From Symbiotaphrina buchneri (taxonomy: Eukaryota; Ascomycota; Symbiotaphrinales; Symbiotaphrinaceae), in NCBI GenBank assembly GCA_001599915.1, contig BCIG01000001.1:124001-188000 (forward strand): a DNA stretch of 64,000 nt, written 5' to 3'. The notes beneath the pieces were generated by a model, which searched no databases, was not told the origin of the DNA, and worked only from the letters and a program-made list of their open reading frames with translations. Made by a program: the position numbers and the translations under genes. This document shows, piece by piece, positions 43,943 to 56,290 of this stretch (position 1 is the stretch's first letter; every line of letters begins with the position of its first letter).

Positions 43943-46900
43943 TCAGGTTCCCTCGTATACCGCGGCCGCGGAAGAGCCACCTGACATGTTGACGCCTTTG
44001 GCCCTCAGTCTCTCACCCGCCGCTTTGACTTTGGCCCTACTCCATCCAAGGAGGTGTCGAAACCTCCCGACAACTTTCTTCGCCCTGACCTTCATGTTCG
44101 AGACACCGACGGTCGTATCACTAATCCCCATGGAACTGTCGCCCAACCGGGACGCTTCTGCAGAAGTCTTTCTTCCCGGATGCCATCCATCTTCACTCGT
44201 CCCAAGCCTAGGGGACGGTAATCGGAGCCTCATCTGTGAAAGACGTTTGCGGATGCTTCCGCCATTCTTTTCCATGATTGAGCTGTCATCTGAAAAGAAG
44301 CTACGAACTTCAGATGGATTGTTGACGAGAGAAGGAGGAACAAGCGTGCTGTTCGGCGCTGGATCGGCTTTCTCCTTCCTATTCTCGCCAGAAATCAAAC
44401 CAAATCTTTTGCCAAAGCTAGAGAATATTTGAGGGCTTCCGGTCCGAGGGGGTCCAGGTCTGAACAAGTCAAACGATGCCTTCTGGATGGAATTCTCACT
44501 GCAGTCCTCGATCTTGGGGGCTCGATCAGCTGCTAGAGTAGACATGGTGGGGGATGTGACTTTCAGCCTAAATCGAGGTGGTTGAACCGCTGTTGTAAGT
44601 ACTGGTGAGTCCATTAGATCCGGTGAGCCAGACCATATACCGTATGCCCGCCTGTCAGCTACAAAGGAAGTCCGAGCTCTTGAGGAAGTAGAATTCTCCC
44701 TGCTACGGCGCAGCTTCACCTTGAATTTTGGAGGAATAGAGGCGCCCTGGCAAGGCTGGCTCATCGGAGAGCTAATTACGGCTGTATTAGTCTGCGGAAT
44801 TTCGGGCTGCTGGGCCGATCCAGCTCCCTTTTGGGCGGCCAAGACAGGGACAAAAGAGAATGGCAATTCAGTGGACACAATCGGCTCAGAGGGATTATCC
44901 TGTGGTACAAGTTCCTTGGCCTTCTTGGTGTCGTACGAGAATCGTTCCATCTGTGTAAATTCGAGGTGACTGTCTGTCAATCGCAACGACCGTGCCTCAG
45001 ATTCGGAGAATCTCCACCTCGAGTTGGTGTCACCGTGTGAAGAGTGATCCAAAAGCCCTGCGTAGAGGCGCTTGTCTGCTTCTAGTGGTTTGCGCTTGAT
45101 GTCGGACGCAGAGTATGTATGTCGGACTGACTTCTGCCCGACATCCTTGGTGTCTGAAAGACGTACGCTTGCGTTGTTTGATTGCGTTCCATCTCCGACA
45201 TCTGACAAGGGTCGTTTGAATTCTGCGATTGACCGCAATGGTGCTGGCAAGGCTGCCCTTTTGGCAGTTGATCGGTCAAATGACTTTGTGGTACCGAGTA
45301 TATCACCATTCTCGCTGCATTCGAGGTTTGTAATAGCACGAGCCAAATCAGCAATACTATCATCATTCGAGAAGAATGCACTGAATCTACTTCTGGAAGT
45401 ATGTGTCGAAAGTGGTCTATGGCTGCCCTTTCCTCTGGTAGAGCTGTGGTTGGCAGTCGGTTGTATTTGAGTGAAATTTGAAGGCCCGAATTTGCTGAGT
45501 TCGTTACTGCTCATTTCCGAGATGGCAACTTCGCCTGCATTGTAGACTGCCGAGTCAGACTCCGGCGCGGTCGCCCAGGAAGGCTTTGAATGCGTTCCTG
45601 TGAGTTGCGAGTCGCGAGAAGAAGCCACAGCTTGATCGTGTGTACTGCGGAGTCGACCTTCCCTCGCAATAGTGCGAACGGGTACCGGAATCCTGGATAC
45701 TGAACCTGAAGAGCGTATATGAGCTTTCGGCGTGACTGAGCTAGTACTTGATGCAATGTTTCCAGGCCCATCGAAAGACCCTGAGTCTCGCGGTACGGGA
45801 GAAGAACTAGCAGATGTCTTTGTCACATCATCTTCTGTCCGAGTTAACTGTGGAAGAGCTGACCCTTGGCCTAGAGTGCTGAATAGGATAGAGGTCCCCG
45901 CTGAAATGCTCGATTCATCCGCATCAGAATTTGTGGGCTGAAATGGGGAATAGGAAGATCTCGGCTTCCGATGGACTACAGGCATGCGCTCTTGGACAGA
46001 TGTACCAGCTTCACGTCTGTTCGACTCGTTTGCCTGCTTTGCCTTCGCCGGTCCCACCTCGGCGATGCGACCGACGTTGTGGTCGCTCGACGTTGGACTG
46101 TGCCGTGGCTGTTCGTCAAGCTTGGTTCGTGTCTCCTCAAATGGAATGGGCAATTTTGCCCCCGTATTGTCGGCCTCTGCAAGTCTCGCTTGAAAGTTTT
46201 CGGAAGATATATAATTTGTGGCCTGATCCTCTTGCACGCCTCTGCCACCTGGAAATATCTCGCTCAGCGGGCGGTCTTCATGAATAGTGCGGTCAATGGT
46301 AAAAGCTGCTGCAGCTCCTACCGAGCGTGTATCTTCACTTCTTCTATCTTTCTTCTTTTTATGGTCATCGAATCCTTCACTATAATCATAATATACAGGC
46401 TGCGCCTCGTGCGAAGGTTGAATGTTGTCCTGGGGTTCCGGAGTAATAGACTTGGTGTTCGCTACCAATGGTGAATCAAAGTCGGTAAAACTAGATAGAG
46501 GGGTCGCTGTGCCGAGGCGAAACTGTGTTGTTTGTGGTAGTCCTCCAGTTCGAAAGCTTGAAGTCGGTGATGGGCTATCCCCAAAAATAGGAGGAGAAGT
46601 CCTAGTTTCGGATCGTTGCATGGCATTCCCATAACCCATATTGCCGGCTGGCCCAGAGGAAATGCCAAATCCGACGCCATACCGTGTTGAACGGTAGTTG
46701 CTCCCATTGAAATCGCTCAGAGCTGGTGAAGTTGGCCTGTATCCATGCCGCTTCAATCGTGTCGGATACGCCAGGGTTGATTGTGTACGAATGGATTTTG
46801 GAGAGCCGGTTGCTGACCTGGGGACGGCGTATGTACGTCGATGACCAGGTTGAAAAGATTGCTGTACACTACTAGTCATGGAAAACGATCGAGGGCCCGT

Positions 46901-47413
46901 CATGTCCGAGGCTTGGGAGTATGTACGTCTCATTGGTACACGGCTGTGATGAAGAGAGGTCATACTTGAAGCCCTTGGGCCGCCATAATTATTCAGACCA
47001 TGAGAAGCAAAACCGTTTCCATAAGAGGGCAGCGAGCCCACTGGGAGAAAGTCTGCCGAACGGGATGCGCTGGTGAAGGAAGACCCGTACCTTCTCTGTG
47101 AGGATTGACCAGTAGTTGGACGGTATCTCCGAGTTGCGTATAATTGGCCATAGTCGCCGAATTCAGTGCTGGTCTTCAGCATGCTGCTCACAGCTGCGGG
47201 CACATTTTCCTGTTCTGCCGTTGTAGAAGTGGACGTCATGGTGAAACTCCGACCATTTTTGGCCGACATTGTTTCAGCGGAGGCATGAAACCGGTCATCG
47301 TCAGGCCGATTTAGGGAGCGTTCCTCAAGAGGCATCTTGCGGAAGACAAGGCTCGTCACTCCGGTCATCCGTGATGCACAGATGTCGAATGCCAATGGTG
47401 GACGGGACCTCAT
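43943..47413 (-). CDS. Large Ser-rich disordered protein, unknown function
   Basis: An unbroken 1156-residue frame; I recognise no domain. It is Ser/Thr/Arg/Pro-rich throughout. The first ~330 residues are rich in Tyr, Gly and Arg with many SxR or RxS sites (RRYRPTTGQSSQRRYGSSF). A Lys/Asp patch follows (DDHKKKKDRRSEDTRSVG). Two related short motifs occur in the C-terminal third: PPKFKVKLRRS and PPRFRLKVTS. The most ordered-looking part is the basic C-terminus, about residues 1110-1145 (KVVGRFRHLLGWSRAKVKAA), a possible amphipathic helix. No signal peptide or coiled coil is evident. Such proteins are often phosphorylated regulators at cell tips, septa or the cytoskeleton, but that is only analogy. 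Long intact frame and normal codon use make it a real gene. Confidence 0.75.
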   Translation of the reverse strand: MRSRPPLAFDICASRMTGVTSLVFRKMPLEERSLNRPDDDRFHASAETMSAKNGRSFTMTSTSTTAEQENVPAAVSSMLKTSTEFGDYGQLYATRRYRPTTGQSSQRRYGSSFTSASRSADFLPVGSLPSYGNGFASHGLNNYGGPRASSMTSLHHSRVPMRRTYSQASDMTGPRSFSMTSSVQQSFQPGHRRTYAVPRSATGSPKSIRTQSTLAYPTRLKRHGYRPTSPALSDFNGSNYRSTRYGVGFGISSGPAGNMGYGNAMQRSETRTSPPIFGDSPSPTSSFRTGGLPQTTQFRLGTATPLSSFTDFDSPLVANTKSITPEPQDNIQPSHEAQPVYYDYSEGFDDHKKKKDRRSEDTRSVGAAAAFTIDRTIHEDRPLSEIFPGGRGVQEDQATNYISSENFQARLAEADNTGAKLPIPFEETRTKLDEQPRHSPTSSDHNVGRIAEVGPAKAKQANESNRREAGTSVQERMPVVHRKPRSSYSPFQPTNSDADESSISAGTSILFSTLGQGSALPQLTRTEDDVTKTSASSSPVPRDSGSFDGPGNIASSTSSVTPKAHIRSSGSVSRIPVPVRTIAREGRLRSTHDQAVASSRDSQLTGTHSKPSWATAPESDSAVYNAGEVAISEMSSNELSKFGPSNFTQIQPTANHSSTRGKGSHRPLSTHTSRSRFSAFFSNDDSIADLARAITNLECSENGDILGTTKSFDRSTAKRAALPAPLRSIAEFKRPLSDVGDGTQSNNASVRLSDTKDVGQKSVRHTYSASDIKRKPLEADKRLYAGLLDHSSHGDTNSRWRFSESEARSLRLTDSHLEFTQMERFSYDTKKAKELVPQDNPSEPIVSTELPFSFVPVLAAQKGAGSAQQPEIPQTNTAVISSPMSQPCQGASIPPKFKVKLRRSRENSTSSRARTSFVADRRAYGIWSGSPDLMDSPVLTTAVQPPRFRLKVTSPTMSTLAADRAPKIEDCSENSIQKASFDLFRPGPPRTGSPQIFSSFGKRFGLISGENRKEKADPAPNSTLVPPSLVNNPSEVRSFFSDDSSIMEKNGGSIRKRLSQMRLRLPSPRLGTSEDGWHPGRKTSAEASRLGDSSMGISDTTVGVSNMKVRAKKVVGRFRHLLGWSRAKVKAAGERLRAKGVNMSGGSSAAAVYEGT

Positions 47414-47880
47414 GTGATGAAGGAGCGCTGGATGGTCTAGCTTCCTAAGAGCCCAGAGAATTGGGACGGTGGAATTTAGTGAATCTCACTTTCCATCTTC
47501 GGAAGAAGTACGGGTAACTAGCGGCCTTCGCTAATCTCATACCCGCGCGGGAGACTAACCCTCAACAGTACGTCGGGTAGGTGCGATCGGCGCCATTCGC
47601 AACTGCCGAAGAATGACAGATCGGAAATCTCCTAGTCGATCCCCTGAACCGGGCACCACCGGAGATTACTAAGGTAGACATCAAGGTCAAGGAGGGAAGA
47701 GGTGGCAGCAACTCAAAACTCTACATGTCCATATGCCGCATAGCCATATAAGGATATATTGTTTTGCCGAATGCCCAGGCAGGGATCTACCATAATTCTA
47801 GTATGCTGATAAGCTTGCCCGCGATCGAGCCAGGGCGCAGATGAGCTCGCTGCTGCCATGGGTGCGCGAAACTCCAGTGC
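47414..47880. other. Intergenic
   Basis: About 470 bases between the start of the large unknown gene and the RecQ stop, both minus strand. No gene or clear motif seen. Confidence 0.5.
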
Positions 47881-50800
47881 CTATGTTGGCATCATAGCAA
47901 TACCCGACCCTCCACTCGCCGTTGTGGCCCCACCATTTCGCTTATCATAACCAGGATAAAGATCGAGCCGTCCATTGTTCGTCGCCCGGCTTGATGTTTT
48001 GAAGTTCTTCGTCTTCTTGAATCCGTTCGGACGAGCTTTTGATTGATATCGGGGCTTTTGTGCATTTCTGAACCCTCCGCCCGAGGTCGAGCGCGGCCGC
48101 TGTCTACTACCAGAATTGACGGCACGGGTCGTATTGGTCCCATTGTTTGAGGATCTCCCAGTCTCTGATCTTTCCTCAATAGCTGGCACGGGAAGCTCAT
48201 CTTGATAGACCGAACGAGCAATGATCCCATGAACTAACTGGGTCAGTGTTTGCTGGTATCAGAAGTTGACTGTGTCCAGTTTCTACTTACACTTCCCATT
48301 CGGACGATCTCGATCGGTTTGACGCCTTTCGAAGTAGCCACTCCTTTCCTGGCGCGCAGACTCTGCATCAGAAATGTCCAGCTGATCCCCCAGGCCATCA
48401 TCGTCGCTGCTAATGTCGATCACGTTCATATGATTCGGATCATGATCGCGATCCTCCGCATCTTTCAACATCATCTCGTACCGCTCATGAGCTTTTCGAA
48501 TTAATGTGAGAAAGACTTTTGAATAACGATCGACCTTGTCAGGATCGATGTTCGGGATCTGCTTCAGCTCGTCCTGGTCTGGACACGATCAGCATCTGCC
48601 ACCATGCATGGGGTACCAAGGAGACGTGCCTTTGGGGAAGTTTATCGCCATCTCCCGTAGTATGCTGTCTGTGAAAGGCGCGTCTCGTAGATTCTTCTCC
48701 AGGACGATCTGACGCGATTAGCAGGGCCCTTCGACGATGGTATGCAAAGTCTCTCACCTTGTCACACTCCTTCTTGGCATTGTACACGAAGTCCTCAACT
48801 ACGATCTTATGTGTGATATTAAGACTCTCCAATCTCAGATCTGTCGTAATGGGTGGTCCGAGATCTCTTGTGGGCCGCCGTGCCGTTGTCGTCGCTTCTC
48901 TGACCGGCTCAAAGGCGTCATCAGAAGAGTCAGCTGCTTCTTCATCGTGGATCTGATGGTCAGGGACAATGAAGTCATCCAAGTCTTCATCCAGTTTCGC
49001 CTTCTTCTGGCGGCTACCCTTAGCCCGCCGGGTCTGGAGCCTGCTTGAAGCGGCTTGCACAGGGGATGAAACATTGGTTGACAGTGGCGGCCGACGTGCA
49101 CCACGCACGCCGGTGCTTTTCGCGACATTGTTAGACGGACGTTTGCCATTCGGCGAGACCCGCATCTGAATTTTCAACTTACGCCTGCCGCTGAGAAATT
49201 CGTGGCAATTTCTCCCGAGCTTGGAGTGGTCAGAAACATCTCAGGTCAAATGAAGGATCTGCTTACGTGAACGTATCCTGTGGGGAATCCAGCTCTGTTC
49301 ATGACGTTTTGCTCTTCTATAGCTTCTTCACTCAGCAATCTGTAGAATAGTCGTTCCGCTTCTCCTCGTTCAAGGTCAGCACCGGCTCCAAATCCATCCA
49401 GAGATGCATGCTTGTAAGCCAATATCTTTCTGGATTTGATGCCGCGAAGGACGTCCACACAATGCAATACAGTGACCTTGTCATCCTGGACGGCTTTGAC
49501 AATTTGTATAGCTATGGCAGCAAGCTCGGTAAAATCGACACTTTCGAAAGTACTGTCGGAGTTGCAATTATCGCAGGTGTTGTGACAGTCTTCTTTTCTG
49601 AAGGTCTCGCTGAAATACGCAAGCACTTGGACCCTTCGACAATCGCTTCTGTTTTCGCAATATTGGGTGACATTGCGCAGCATCTTCAATTGACGCTCTT
49701 TTTGGTCCCTACTCCCATCTCCGTCATAGATCATCTTTTGATGCTTACTGGCATCCCCGTAGCCATAGTACAAATAGCAGCCGGAAGTCTTCCCGTCTCT
49801 GCCCGCTCTTCCAGTCTCCTGGTAATATCCTTCCAGACTTTTCGGAAGAGTATGGTGTATCACAAACCGGACATCAGGTTTATCAATGCCCATGCCAAAA
49901 GCAATGGTGGCCACAATAACGTGAAATCTGCCAGCCTGCCATTCCCTTTGGACTTTTTGCTTTTCTGTTGGCGCCATTCCAGCATGGTAATGGTGCGCAT
50001 TTATTCTATGCTGCTTTTGAAGTCGTTCTGCAACACTTTCGCAGTTTTTGCGCGAGAAGCAGTAAATGATGCCGCATTTACCACGGTATTTTGACTTGAT
50101 GACTTCGGCGATATCTTCAAGGACGCCAGGCCCTTTACGCTTTTCGCGAACCTCGTATGTAAGATTGGGCCGATTGAACGTCTGTGAGAAAGTCCTGCAG
50201 TTACCCATGCCCAGATTGTGCTTCACATCGACCTTCACATTGTTGGTGGCTGTAGCAGTCAATGCCATGAGAGGAACCCCGGGAAATTGCCGCCTGACTT
50301 CGCCCAGTGCCTTATAATCCGGTCTGAAGTCATGGCCCCACTGACTCACGCAATGTGCTTCATCAATGACTATACGCGCAAATTTCTTCATACTGTGCAG
50401 CTCGTGGAGCGCTCTCAAGAGCACTTGGTTCTTGGTAAGCATTTCAGGAGTGACATACAGGATCTGAATCAGCTTCTCAACGTTCGGATCCCTGAGCGCT
50501 TGCATCACATGTCTTCTCTGCTCAGCGGAGATTTCCCCATTGAAAAGAAACGCCTGAATCTGTAAGCGGTTCAAGTGCTCAACTTGATCTTGCATCAAGC
50601 TGAGCAGTGGCGATACAACAATCGTTATGCCTTTGCTTCTTCCTGTTTGCACTATTGCAGGTAGTTGATAACACAGAGATTTACCACCCCCAGTAGGCAT
50701 GAGAACAAAGGCATCCTCGCCAGACAGCGTAGCATTGATGGCCTCAAGCTGATTGTTGCGGAAACCGGTCAAGTGAAAGCGTTGCCTCAGAGCCGCTTTG

Positions 50801-53445
50801 ACATCTTTAGACCACGGATAATGCATCATCGTGTTCTGACTCGCTACAGAGGGCGGCGCTACATTCTCGATTCTTTGGCGGACAGGACCCGAGGGCGCCC
50901 AGTTGCCGCCATTGAAGAACTCGATGTTAGAGTGGCCCGAAGTCCTCGTTGTGTCAATGAAGCTTGCTGCCTCCATCATGTCTTCATCTGTCGCTCCTCC
51001 TTCAAAGCTATCATCGAGATCCCCTGAATCGAATCGATCCCGATGGGCACGAGGTATTCCCATGTTCGTCGTATACATGATATCTTCGTCCTGAAGATCG
51101 TCAAAAGCAAAACCACCGTCAGAGAACTCATCATTCCGCGACCCATTGAACCGGAGTCCTTGCCCCGTGCCGACTGGCGAGCCAGGCACTTGGAGCTCCC
51201 GGCCAGGTGACAATCTATTAGTCCTTCTGCTTGGCGAGAAGTATGCCTTGATATCGCTATTCGGTATCTGGTGGGGTGGCCCGCCCTGAGCAGGAAGATC
51301 CCGAGGGCTTCCCATCAGAAGGGAGTCATTAGCTGAGCGTTGCTCGGGGAGTTGCGTTGCCTTGACAAGCTGCGTCTCGAGCCGTGAGTTGGCTTTCGCC
51401 AAGTTTTGCCCAAGGAGATCGCCGGACGTCATGGATATAGCCGCTTGCTTGAGCGATTGAGCAATAGTATGTTCGAGCTCGCGTATCCTGCTCGTGACCC
51501 GCCTGTTCTCTTCAAGGGCAGCATGGTATCCTGCTGATTTCTCGTCCTCCGTAATTTCCTTCACAATATCAGCTTTAATGGCTTCCTTTTTCTGCATTAG
51601 ACCTAGGAGCGTTTCTGCTGCAGGCAGGCATTGTTCAAGGCTCTTGATCTTGTTTTTAAGGCTCTTCGCTTCATTTTGAAGGGAAGGGGGAACTTCCAAA
51701 TCATCATCGACATATTGGTACATTGCAGTAGCGTTTGTTGTCAATTGACCGCGAAAGCGTTCAATACAACGCAAAATACTTGTTCTCGGCTGCTGGAGAA
51801 ACCAGGTGACACACCGTTTTTCGTCTTCTGCAATACCGGACGAGGCGGGGATCTGTGGATGGCGGTGGGAGCCATTGTCGTCGACGGCACCAGGTCTCTC
51901 AAAGTCGGTGGGGATTGATGAGAGAGCTGAAGGGAGAGTCTGCGACGACTCCGGGACTACATGACCCGATCTTTCTGGCTTGGGGGCCTGGCCCAGAATC
52001 CCGCGCGTGGCCACTTGGTCCTGAATTATCGGCGAGAGTGTTCCGGCTAAGGTCCTGGACGTGTCGAATGGGGTCATAACGCAATCCAATTCATCTTGAA
52101 TGTAGGTCGGGTTGTCACTCAATGACTCTTCATCATCTTCATCTTCACTGTCCGCAATGACCTGCATGCCCTTCTTACTCTGGGAAGCCATTTCATGTGC
52201 CCGGTCTTTCTGCAGCTCGGGAAACCTAGGACGATCACGAATCGAGGTACTGGGCTCGCCATGCAGACCACTCCATTGAATGCACCCACTCGCAGTGCTC
52301 GGCTTCTGCTTTTCGAATGGACCTCGCTTGGTCCGATCCGACTGCCCCTCAGATTCAGAGGGCACCTGACCGATAGACTTCCTCTTACGAGTCTCTGTCC
52401 GTATGCGTGTCTCAACGATCCTGTATTCCTCCTCAAACGGGCTTTCGTCCACCGTAAAACGCTGTGCCGCGACTCTTGCAATGCCTTCCTGGCCTCTCTT
52501 CTCCGCGACTGAATCGTGAGCAGGAGGAGCAATGGACGAATAAGGAGGCGGCGGGTCTTCTAGAGAAGTATCCATTACGCCATACGTGTTGGGGAGTTCT
52601 TTCAGGCCCTCGTTGTGCTTGCGGGGAGATATATCTCTTGGTGGCAGATCCCTAGTCATTTCCTCACTCTTTCGCTTCTTTCCTCGAGGTCTTGGGGGTT
52701 CCGCCCTGACGGCCGAGTCTTCTCTCCAGATTGGCCTTGCATCTCCGAACTCTTCCACAGATGCTGAAGACGGTACACGTAGATCCAATTCATCGGCAAG
52801 GTCAATGGAATCTATATCCGTGAATTCATCGAGAGGCGCCCATGGTGACTTCGCCTCAGTGCGCACAACCTTCTGTGAGGACTTATCTGGCGTCCCATGC
52901 AGATGAAGGCGTCGACCTGTGGCAGGGCCCTTGGACTGGAGGGCAGCTTTTGGCGAGTCCAACGGGGCGATGTCCTGAAAGACATGGGAGCCGCGTGTTT
53001 GATCTGCCTTTGTCTTGGTTCTATCCTGATAATTCAGGATAGGTTTAAAGGCGACCCTCGTGTCTGGAGATTCCAGGCTGATGAGCCGTGGTCTTGGAAC
53101 TGAGCGAGGAGCAGACTGCAGTCTTGCCATCTGATCGAGATTTGAAACGCACTGGTTGTCCGTCGTCGACGGGAGGCTTCTAGAGCTGTTTTCTTGTGTT
53201 GAGCGACCCAGGCGAGTGGTATGTGTCAGGCCCAAGCAAGAAGGATGCCCCTGTCCGATGGTGTCGTCAGTGCAAGTTAGATTAGAACCCCTATTATCAA
53301 TTGTTGTTGCACTAGGGATATTGTCAAACGGATCGATGGTCGAAGCTCTGTCACCAGTCGGTTGAGCTGCTGTTGGCGGCGGTGGGGCCGAAGGCTTTGT
53401 CTGCAGTAACCAAGAAAGATGCTCCTGAAGATTATGTATTGTCAT
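47881..53445 (-). CDS. RecQ-family DNA helicase (SGS1/MusN/BLM type)
   Basis: Unwinds recombination intermediates, working with Top3-Rmi1 in this family. Five exons: 53445-49267, 49219-48759, 48708-48630, 48578-48291 and 48237-47881, 1787 residues. The ~880-residue N-terminus is disordered ([19 protein letters not shown] start) and includes a helical segment around residues 540-680. Helicase core: Walker [15 protein letters not shown] near residues 914-927, motif [19 protein letters not shown] near 1027, motif [14 protein letters not shown] near 1205. The RecQ zinc domain has [12 protein letters not shown] and CHNTCDNC. An HRDC domain spans introns 2 and 3 ([39 protein letters not shown]). 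The last exon is Gly/Arg/Asn-rich. The third intron (48629-48579) has a GC donor, AAG|GCACGT. The exon-2 acceptor (CCAAG) is weaker than the rest. Confidence 0.94.
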
Positions 53446-53858
53446 TGAAGACCGTCATGTCTCCATCCAAGAGCAATCATCAGTTGCCTTGGACTCTTGG
53501 GGAACAACAGGTGGGGTTACAAGAAGGATTGAATAGAGCTCAAGACTCGACGATAGCTCTGTGTCGTTGTCGCTGGCAAAGCCACTCGGTAATCCAGAGG
53601 TACACCGTACTTGTTGGTGCAAACAACCTTGTCCGGGATCTCGCGTTACGCGCGACGCGAAGTCACATGACTTCTCGGCGGTTGCTGACTACGAACCTGG
53701 AAAGTTGCCCAACTACGAATAGTCTGACCCTCACCGACTTCTATAGCTCGGCCGGATAAGGTAGCCAGGCCCAGCAAGATAATGTCCCAAATACTTTATG
53801 CAACAGATACTGATCTCGTTTGAGGTGGTAAGCCTGCTTTGAATTGTTTGAGTGCGAG
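53446..53858. promoter_or_regulatory. RecQ promoter region and KEL3 3' side
   Basis: 413 bases between two minus-strand genes. The sequence around 53645-53661 (TTACGCGCGACGCGAAG) contains overlapping ACGCG cores, about 200 bases before the RecQ start, reminiscent of MBF or E2F-like sites. No gene seen. Confidence 0.45.
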
Positions 53859-56290
53859 CTACCTTCTTCTCGGAGCACCTGCCTGTGAAGCTCGCTGCTC
53901 GAGACTGACGACATCACCGATGCCGGCTTCCTCTTGCTCATCCTCGAGCGCACTGATCTCCTCCCTGCAATCCCACCACTTCTCTTCCGCCATCTCAAAG
54001 GCGTCCTTTCTGATTTCTTTGATCGACTTCGACTCGCCAGTTCCTTTCTTTTGGATCTCTTCCAAAAGGAGCTGTTGCCATTCAGTTGACGTGCGGCTGT
54101 AGAAGTCTCGTAAGCTCTCGAATGGTCGAGGGTGAGGCAGCGAATCCGCAAGTGGTGATTGGTCTGTTGTCTCGGTTTCCATATCTTCGGCGGCCTCTAA
54201 TGCAACCTTGTCCGGCTCGGTAACCTCGGGCAACTTCTCTTCTTCAGCTTTTGCGGCTCGTGCATTCTGCGAGGCCTCCTCGGTTCCTTCGTCGCTGTCG
54301 TCTTCATCTTCGTCTTCATCCTCGCTATCATCCTCTTCACTTCCTATCCAATCTTCCAACTCTCGCCTATACATCTCTTTGACGCCATCTAATTTACCAA
54401 GGTCAATAGCCCAGAGCTCATCGAAGGTATATTCTCTATCCCCCTTCTCAAATGTCCCGCCCAGAATGTAGAGCACGTCGTCTTGGACGGCGAGCTGTGC
54501 ATTGAACCGAGGATGCGGTAGCTCCATCGTAACTTTCTTGGTCGGTTTCAATTCGTCATCTTCCTGGTCCTCATCATTGTGACTCGAGTCTACTTTCGGG
54601 TCTGCTCTGTCCTCTCCAGCAATAGTACCCTTCGTCTCTAGAGCAGCGAGGTTCCGCAAAAGCTCTTCTTCATCAGCCTTTCCCCTACCTCTTCTGCCTG
54701 CTGCTCTTTCACTGACTGGCTGCATTTTCTTCTGCGCCCTCGGTTTCCGTAAGGTCAGCTGAAAGAAGCGATTTCTCTCAATATTCCAAGCATACAATGT
54801 GTTGAAGAATTCGCTGTCTATGCCTTCTTCACTTTCTTCCACATCATGTACCCCACCGAAAAGTATACCACGGCCTTTGTGATAAGCCATTGTTGCCCCT
54901 GCTCGAGGAGGGTTGGGAGGATTAGCGGGCCTTTTGCGACGTTCCCAGCGGATGGTAGGCGAAGCATTCGCTGGGGCTTCCGGTAGCGGAGGTGTAATTC
55001 GCAGAAACCAGGTGTCTTGGTGGACCATTGGCTTGAGGAGTGTTCTTTGCGCCTGACCTCCGCCTTTGGTTCTGTTGCCAGCAGCGGTGGTAAGTTTTAC
55101 CCTTGAGTAGCCTCCGTAGATCACCGCTCCAGATTCATGCGGTAAGAATGAGAAGGATGACCTTGGATCTGGCTTTTGAGTGGCCGGTGGCAGAACTGGG
55201 TTATGCCAAATAAAATTCTGGCAGTCGTAGATCCACAGGTCTTGCAGATACTTTGTCTGCTGTGACGTATCCTGGAAACCACCGAAAAGGACAATATAGT
55301 TCTAGATAGAGGTCAGCCATTTCGATTGGAAACTTCGCAGGGATCATAAGCATTCATGCCTTGAAATACGTCATTCTATGACCACTCCTAGCAGGAGGCC
55401 CTTTGCCCTTGGTTTCAAGTCTGGTCCATTCTCTTGTGGATGGATCAAGCCTCCAAAAGTCATTATAATGGTAAAATGTGCCTTGTTTGGGGGAGGAGAA
55501 TTCTCCTGTCCTACGATCAGTGGGTGCCAAAAATAGTAGTACAGTATGTTCAGACATACCACCAAAAAGGTACACTCCTCCAGAATTGCCTCCTCTACAC
55601 CAAGCATGTCCGCTTCTAGGCAGAGGACTGTTTGGGCTTGTGACTAGACGCCACTCGTCTCTATTGATATTGTAGATGTACAGATCGTTGAAAAATGTAG
55701 CGATGGCACCGTTGTAGTATTCCCCACCAAATATCAGCAACTCGTTGTTGTTGGATGGGGAGCCGATTATGGTAGCTGAGCCTCGGGGAGAAGGAGGCTC
55801 AGAGACAACCTCCGTGACTTTCAAGAATTGTTCTTGCTATCCAAGGCTTCAGCGAGATCATGTACAAAATATGGGTATATGAAAACAATCCCAGTTAATG
55901 AAAGGCGACATGTTGGAATAGTAATGTCAAGTCAAGAAAAGCGAAGAAACTTTCGCAACAGAAGGAAGGGGAATTGGTGTCCACTTTCTCGAGAAGCTAC
56001 CGCGATATTTTGAATAGAGGGAAATATGATGATTTGAGAAGATGGAAATTGCCAGCATGGGAAACGGTTCTCAATTTTGCTGGTATGCATCGACTTCAAT
56101 CAAATCTTCTTACCTTCCTCGCATATTCCGCCAGGACAGCATCCAAGTCCACATCCTCCGCATCACTGTCATCTCCTTGCGGTCCTCGGGATTTTACCTT
56201 CTTCTCCTTTTGAGCCGCCTTTTTGTCTTGTTTCTGTGCCACTCGTGCTTTCTTCTCCGCTGATTTTGCTTTCTTGTCTTTCTTCGCCAT
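53859..56290 (-). CDS. kel3: Kelch-repeat protein, KEL3 type
   Basis: A cytosolic six-bladed kelch protein related to yeast Kel3 (YPL263C); function little known. Four exons: 56290-56114, 55836-55560, 55505-55360 and 55301-53859, 680 residues. The N-terminus is Lys-rich (MAKKDKKAKSAEKKARVAQK), then an acidic helix and QEQFLKVTEVV. Kelch repeats show ELLIFGGEYYNG, VYLFGGEFSSPKQGTFYHYN, DFWRLDPSTREWTRL, KNYIVLFGGFQDT, GAVIYGGYSR, GILFGGVHD and VLYILGGTFEKGDREYTFD, interrupted by charged loops; the C-terminus is acidic and helical. Intron 1 is long (277 bases). Intron 2 (55506-55559) is 54 bases, in frame and stop-free; splicing it restores FGGEFSSPK. Intron 3 (55302-55359) has a GC donor, AAG|GCATGA, with TCTAG|AAC. 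The start is 120 bases from the divergent peptidase gene. Confidence 0.9.
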
